Shown piece after piece: positions 12,865-16,446 of a DNA stretch of 16,446 bases (its first letter is position 1; every line of letters begins with the position of its first letter). The notes below the pieces were generated by a model that saw nothing but the letters and a program-made list of their open reading frames with translations, was not told where the DNA came from and did not search any database. Position numbers and translations under genes: made by a program. Source of the DNA: Chloroflexota bacterium (GTDB lineage: Bacteria > Chloroflexota > Anaerolineae > B4-G1); NCBI GenBank assembly GCA_011046405.1, contig DSAR01000438.1, positions 1 to 16,446 of the forward strand, read 5' to 3'.

Positions 12865-14109
12865 CTAAAAAGACAGAAACCCATTCAACACCTCTCGAAT
12901 ACGATTTAGGTCAGTCTCCCGGACGCTCCCCTGGGCCAGATGTGGCCGACCGCCGCCTCTACCGTCCAGATGGGCGCATGCTTCCTGGAGCAGTGCGTTC
13001 ATATCGAGTTCCCCGGCGTTGGCATCCCTCGCGAACACGAGATGGGTCCGCTCGCCGCCTCCAGCCAAGAGCGTGACGATGGGCTGGGGTTGGGCCTGGG
13101 GTTGGGCCTGGGGTTGGGTCAACGCCAGAGCCAATGTACGCAATTCGTCCGGCGACCGTTGTTCCCAGACTTTACACACGACCCGGTATGGCCCCCGTTC
13201 CACGGCCGAGGCCGCCAATTCATCCGCCTCCACTGCCAACAGTCGCTCGCGAGCCTGGCGCAGATCACGCCGTTGCCGCTTGTTCTCTATCTGCAACCTT
13301 TCCACCGCCTCGTCCAGCTCCCAATATCCAACGGTGAGGGTATGCCCCAGCTGCGTGACGACGTCGTGCTTTGTCGCATAATCACGCCACGCTCGTCCAC
13401 CACAGAGAAACTCGATTCGTGTCCCTTCGCCTCGAGATTCCAAACCGATCACCTTGATCAGACCGATCTCGCCGGTATGCGCGACGTGGGTTCCCCCACA
13501 AGGGCTCAGATCAAAGGGCTTCTTCCCAGAAAGAGCACCGATGGACACCAAACGCACCGGCCCCTCCACGGTCGGCAGCCGTCTCAAAGCGCTTTCTTGA
13601 ACGTTTTCGGGGGAGACGATGGAAACTGTTACAGGCCGGTTTTCCCACACGACTTGGTTCGCCAGGGCCTCGACCGGTGCAACAGCGTCCGAAGTCAACG
13701 CTTCGACTGTCACGTCAATCGTGACCGAAGTGCTGCCCAGATGAAAGCCCACGGTTCCAGCATTCAGAACCTGTTCGAAGGCGGCTGACAGAATGTGTTG
13801 CCCTGTGTGTTGCTGCATGTGATCGAAACGACGATCCCAATCGACCTGCCCTTCGACCTCGGCCCCCTCCCCAAAAGGCGGCGCGTTGGCCAACAGGTGA
13901 ACAATCGCGTCATCAGTCTCGCGAGAGAAAACGTCGACTACGGGAACGCCACTCAACGATCCACTGTCGGCTGGCTGTCCACCTCCCAAAGGATAAAAGG
14001 CGGTGCGATCCAGCACGACGGCCGGTTGATCTTCCCAGGTCGAACAGTCTACGATCCGCGCGCAAAAACGGGCGCAATAAGCATCGTCATCATATAAACG
14101 TTCAGTCAT
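12865..14109 (-). CDS. AlaX-type alanyl-tRNA editing protein (long form)
   Basis: 414 aa. The ATG at 14107-14109 immediately follows the stop of the histidine kinase gene. It resembles the editing half of alanyl-tRNA synthetase without the aminoacylation domain. An N-terminal beta part (YPLGGGQPADSG, residues 39-50) precedes the editing centre, with zinc-ligand motifs HMQQHTGQHIL (H101, H105) and CGGTH (C204, H208). A coiled region (about 263-300) and a DHHA1-like C-terminal domain with GGGRPHLAQG (385-394) follow. The family hydrolyses mischarged Ser-tRNA(Ala), and some members Gly-tRNA(Ala), in the cytoplasm. All expected ligands are present. Residues about 332-343 (QPQAQPQAQPQP) are a repeat encoded by a 12-nt tandem tract, in the linker leading into DHHA1. 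Confidence 0.93.
   Translation of the reverse strand: MTERLYDDDAYCARFCARIVDCSTWEDQPAVVLDRTAFYPLGGGQPADSGSLSGVPVVDVFSRETDDAIVHLLANAPPFGEGAEVEGQVDWDRRFDHMQQHTGQHILSAAFEQVLNAGTVGFHLGSTSVTIDVTVEALTSDAVAPVEALANQVVWENRPVTVSIVSPENVQESALRRLPTVEGPVRLVSIGALSGKKPFDLSPCGGTHVAHTGEIGLIKVIGLESRGEGTRIEFLCGGRAWRDYATKHDVVTQLGHTLTVGYWELDEAVERLQIENKRQRRDLRQARERLLAVEADELAASAVERGPYRVVCKVWEQRSPDELRTLALALTQPQAQPQAQPQPIVTLLAGGGERTHLVFARDANAGELDMNALLQEACAHLDGRGGGRPHLAQGSVRETDLNRIREVLNGFLSF
13079..13119 (+). repeat. G-rich 12-nt tandem repeat in the alaX gene (locus C)
   Basis: Two perfect plus-strand copies of TGGGCCTGGGGT (13091-13102, 13103-13114) follow a 9-of-12 copy (13079-13090), with a 5-nt partial after them. 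The unit differs from locus A at one base of twelve, in the same strand orientation, although here the gene runs the other way and reads Gln-Pro-Gln-Ala. The plus strand has seven GGG or GGGG runs spaced 2-3 nt apart, so the template strand of this gene can form a G-quadruplex. Confidence 0.93.
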
Positions 14110-15801
14110 TCAATCTCCATTTCCCGTTCCCAAGGGAAGCGTAAAATAGAACGTAGAGCCACTGCCCACCTCACTGTCCAACCAGATACGTCCCCGATGG
14201 GCCTCCACGGCCAGCTTACAAAACGCCAGGCCCAACCCGGTCCCCTTGATACCTTTGAAATTTCCAAGACGGGCGAAACGCTCGAAAATGCGATGGCGAA
14301 ACTCTGGCGAAATTCCAGGGCCCGTATCTTGAACGGAGAAGCAAAGATCATCATTCAGCAACTCTACTGTGACACGAATCTCGCCTTCCCTGGGAACAAA
14401 CTTGACCGCATTATCCAATAGATTGGTCAACACGCGCAAAATCATATCCCCATCGGCCAAAACGCCCGGCAAATTGGGGGCGATTTGCATTTCCAACGTC
14501 TGATCCTTGTTCAACGCCAGCGGGTGAACCTGTTCGACCGCTTCGCGAAGCAATTGGTCTGGCTGGACGAGCACTTTTTGCAATTCTGTCTCTCCTGACT
14601 CCAGACGAGCAAGGTCGAGCAAGGAATCGATCAGGCGGTACAGCTTGCGGCCGCTACGCATCGCAATAGCCAACAATTTCATCACCGGCAACGTCTCGTC
14701 TTCCTCGCTAATCGCCGTTTGCACCAACTGGATGCTGCTCATGATACTACCCAAAGGGTTGCGCAGATCGTGGATGATCATATGGGTCAAATCCTCACGC
14801 ATCTGCTCCAGGGCGACCCGTTCAGAAATATCGTGTCCCACCCACTGGATCGCCTCTCGCCCGCCGTAATCTATCTTGGCCATATAGGTCTCCAACGTAC
14901 GCCGGTCGAGCAAAGCGCTCGCTCCCAGGGCGATCTTCGGCATGGCTAACGTCATCTTCATCCGATGATGCTGTCCACGCTGCACCTTGTCTATCACTTC
15001 GTCAAAAGTCTGCCGATCTACATCGAACACGGCGCAAAAATCGGCGTCGATCAACGCCTCACGGTTCTGGCCCAGGATTTCACAGACCCGTTGATTGGCA
15101 TTCACGATCCTGCCATCTAAATTCAACACGACGATAGGATCAGCGCTCTTCTCGAAGAGGCTCTCGTAGCGCTGCTCCGCCTGGCGAACCCGCTGGTAAA
15201 GCTCGGCGTTACGAATGGCTGCGGCAGCCAGATCGGCCACGGCCGGCAAAAGGCGCAGCGCCTCGTCGTCGAAGCTCCCAGAACGCGGATTGAGTGCTTC
15301 GATGACGCCGATGCTATGATCGCCATCCTGGATTGGCACAGCGAGCATCGTCTGGGTATAGAAATCGGTCGACTCGTCAATGCCAGCATAGAAGCGTTCG
15401 TCCTCGTGGGCAACCGTCACCAGTTCCGGTTGTCCCGTCTGCACAACACTTCCGGCAACCCCCTGGTCGGGCGCCAGACGCAATCCAATCACCGCTTCGG
15501 CCGCCTTTCCTACAGCGACGCGAAAGACCAAATCTCCCGTCTCATCATCCAGCAAAGCGACCGAGGCTGCTTCCACCTGGAAATACGCCCGCACCTGGGT
15601 CATCAGAGAACGCAAAACGCTTTCCAGATCGAGCGTCGCCGTGAGCACCTGGCTCGTCTCGTGCAGAAAGGTCAGTTCTCGCAAGCGCTTATGGACATCG
15701 ACGGTGTTGTCAACGTCGTCAATACCCAACACACCATCTGGACTATGAGCGTGCGCGCTTGATGTCCCCCCCATCGGCTTCGTCGTCTTCATCGGCTTCA
15801 T
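14110..15801 (-). CDS. Soluble sensor histidine kinase (GAF-PAS-HisKA-HATPase)
   Basis: 563 aa. The ATG at 15799-15801 was chosen because a strong GGAGGAGGTGG Shine-Dalgarno (complement of 15812-15822) lies about 10 nt upstream and the ATGA overlap links it to the preceding small ORF. The frame extends 50 codons further, but that part is out of phase with the P-loop ORF and reads as low-complexity basic sequence. Domains in order: Lys/Met-rich leader; GAF about 56-200; PAS about 212-330 (FEKSADPIVVLNLDG, VNANQRVCEILG, WVGHDISERV); HisKA with phosphoacceptor H344 in MIIHDLRNPLG; ATPase with N464 in LLDNAVKF, D492 in QDTGPGIS and GTGLGLAF. No membrane helix is present, so the signal is probably cytoplasmic. 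No response regulator lies in the window. Its stop abuts the alaX ATG. Confidence 0.92.
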   Translation of the reverse strand: MKPMKTTKPMGGTSSAHAHSPDGVLGIDDVDNTVDVHKRLRELTFLHETSQVLTATLDLESVLRSLMTQVRAYFQVEAASVALLDDETGDLVFRVAVGKAAEAVIGLRLAPDQGVAGSVVQTGQPELVTVAHEDERFYAGIDESTDFYTQTMLAVPIQDGDHSIGVIEALNPRSGSFDDEALRLLPAVADLAAAAIRNAELYQRVRQAEQRYESLFEKSADPIVVLNLDGRIVNANQRVCEILGQNREALIDADFCAVFDVDRQTFDEVIDKVQRGQHHRMKMTLAMPKIALGASALLDRRTLETYMAKIDYGGREAIQWVGHDISERVALEQMREDLTHMIIHDLRNPLGSIMSSIQLVQTAISEEDETLPVMKLLAIAMRSGRKLYRLIDSLLDLARLESGETELQKVLVQPDQLLREAVEQVHPLALNKDQTLEMQIAPNLPGVLADGDMILRVLTNLLDNAVKFVPREGEIRVTVELLNDDLCFSVQDTGPGISPEFRHRIFERFARLGNFKGIKGTGLGLAFCKLAVEAHRGRIWLDSEVGSGSTFYFTLPLGTGNGD

Positions 15802-15929
15802 CGGCGAAATACCACCTCCTCCAGACCCTGGAGCTGATAGGGATCCCACCCCAATTCGTCGCTGAGCAAAGAGGCCAACGTCGATTTTCCCACACCGATA
15901 TTGCCTGCAATAGCCACGAAATGTTTCAC
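15798..15929 (-). pseudogene. Short P-loop ORF, probable remnant of a deoxynucleoside kinase
   Basis: A 43-codon ORF from GTG (15927-15929) to TGA (15798-15800). Its first 31 residues, including FVAIAGNIGVGKSTL and LLSDELGWDPY, match the wording of the N-terminus of bacterial deoxynucleoside kinases: a Walker A GNIGVGKS followed by the LGW-P-aromatic stretch. A full enzyme has about 200-220 residues with Glu and DRS-type motifs; here the similarity stops after DPY and the ORF ends 12 residues later. GTGA joins it to the upstream kinase stop and ATGA to the downstream start, so it still reads as an operon member. A CTCCAG-ACC-CTGGAG palindrome (15819-15833) lies at the join. An internal deletion is the simplest explanation; a real P-loop micropeptide or an assembly chimera remain possible. 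Confidence 0.6.
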
Positions 15930-16446
15930 GTCGCCGCCGATCCCTCGTCAATCCCCTGAGCCAAAAATTCTTTATCCACCTGGGGCAAGATCACCGTGAA
16001 CGTACTGCCAGCCCCAGGGTCACTCTCTACGACGACGGTACCATTGTGGGCCTCGACGATTTCCCAGACCAGGGCCAATCCCACCCCCATACCTCCAAAT
16101 CGCCGGCTGGCGCTGCCATCGACCTGGTAAAATCTTTCGAAGATACGATCGAGATGTTCAACCGGTATACCGATCCCCTGATCCGATATAGAGACCCGAA
16201 CGTGCCCCGTGCCTTCCCAGGCCTGGATTTTCACCACGCCGCCATCGGGACTGAACTTGATCGCATTTTCTATGAGATGACCAAAGACCAATACCAACCG
16301 TTCCCAATCACCCTGAACCGGTGTCAAGTGATCGGGCATCTGATCGTCAAACGCAACACCGCTATCTTCAGCATAACGCCGAAACTCCTCGATCCTTTGC
16401 CGGATGATCTCGATCACCGAGACGATCTCCACGTTGAGCGATATAC
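15926..16446 (-). CDS. C-terminal ATPase domain of a sensor histidine kinase (5' end outside window)
   Basis: The frame is open to the right edge, so only about 172 C-terminal residues are seen; the GTG at 16432 is not taken as the start. A short stretch before the ATPase domain (VSVIEIIRQRIEEFRRYAED) is the usual link from HisKA. The HATPase_c boxes are complete: N box HLIENAIKFSPDGG, G1 SDQGIGIP, F box IFERFYQVDG, G2 GGMGVGLALV, and the end ESDPGAGSTFTVILPQ. The sensor and the phosphoacceptor histidine are beyond the window. Its TGA overlaps the GTG of the P-loop ORF by 4 nt (15926-15929). It is therefore the first visible gene of a run: kinase, P-loop ORF, second kinase, alaX. Confidence 0.9.
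   Translation of the reverse strand, partial: ISLNVEIVSVIEIIRQRIEEFRRYAEDSGVAFDDQMPDHLTPVQGDWERLVLVFGHLIENAIKFSPDGGVVKIQAWEGTGHVRVSISDQGIGIPVEHLDRIFERFYQVDGSASRRFGGMGVGLALVWEIVEAHNGTVVVESDPGAGSTFTVILPQVDKEFLAQGIDEGSAAT

Noticed and set aside
12940..13788. A 282-codon plus-strand ORF antisense to alaX
   Set aside because: Shadow ORF; it contains the GLGLGLGLG translation of the repeat and no family signature, whereas the minus strand has all AlaX motifs.
15802..15951. A 50-codon N-terminal extension of the GAF-PAS histidine kinase
   Set aside because: Arg- and Gly-rich low-complexity reading that overlaps the P-loop ORF in another frame; the ATG at 15801 has a strong Shine-Dalgarno and an ATGA overlap.

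Overview
The window looks like chromosomal DNA of an uncultured, moderately GC-rich bacterium, most likely a member of the Chloroflexota (Anaerolineae-like). That assignment is inference. It rests on the GT-C glycosyltransferases with tandem C-terminal beta-sandwich modules, the UroD-like protein, the S41 protease pair, the NAL1-like serine protease and the GAF/PAS sensor kinases. No rRNA, tRNA, CRISPR array or transposase gene was seen.

Layout. (1) 1-4254, plus strand: the 3' end of one probable membrane glycosyltransferase, a complete GT-C glycosyltransferase, and a UroD-superfamily protein, in one tight run. (2) 4291-4989, minus strand: a protein with two S1 RNA-binding domains, driven by a textbook TTGACA-16-TATAAT promoter. 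(3) 4990-5426: the only long gene-free stretch. It holds that promoter, a strong dif-like (XerC/XerD) site at 5127-5154, an inverted copy of the XerD arm forming a hairpin, and a CTCTGTG-type dispersed repeat. (4) 5427-9274, plus strand: two tandem S41 C-terminal processing proteases, smpB, and an unrecognised gene overlapping smpB by 4 nt. (5) 9425-16446, minus strand. Read in its own direction from the right edge this holds: the C-terminal end of a sensor kinase; a 43-residue P-loop ORF that looks like the stump of a deoxynucleoside kinase; a soluble GAF-PAS histidine kinase; a long AlaX-type alanyl-tRNA editing protein; a metallo-beta-lactamase-fold protein with broken metal sites; a membrane-anchored TPR protein; an 84-aa stand-alone copy of a protease N-terminal domain; and the serine protease carrying the same domain.

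Most notable. First, the dif-like site: 23 of 28 positions match the B. subtilis dif sequence as I remember it. Genes left of 4255 point right and genes right of 9424 point left, which would suit a replication terminus. Second, G-rich 12-nt tandem repeats sit in frame in three unrelated genes: the glycosyltransferase, the serine protease and AlaX. Two of these share a unit identical at 11 of 12 bases on the same DNA strand but read in opposite directions, so the repetition is a DNA-level process rather than a protein motif. Third, the kinase stump is joined by 4-nt overlaps to both neighbouring kinase genes. Fourth, the stand-alone copy of the protease N-terminal domain lies directly upstream of the protease.

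All identities were counted by eye; no database search was possible.
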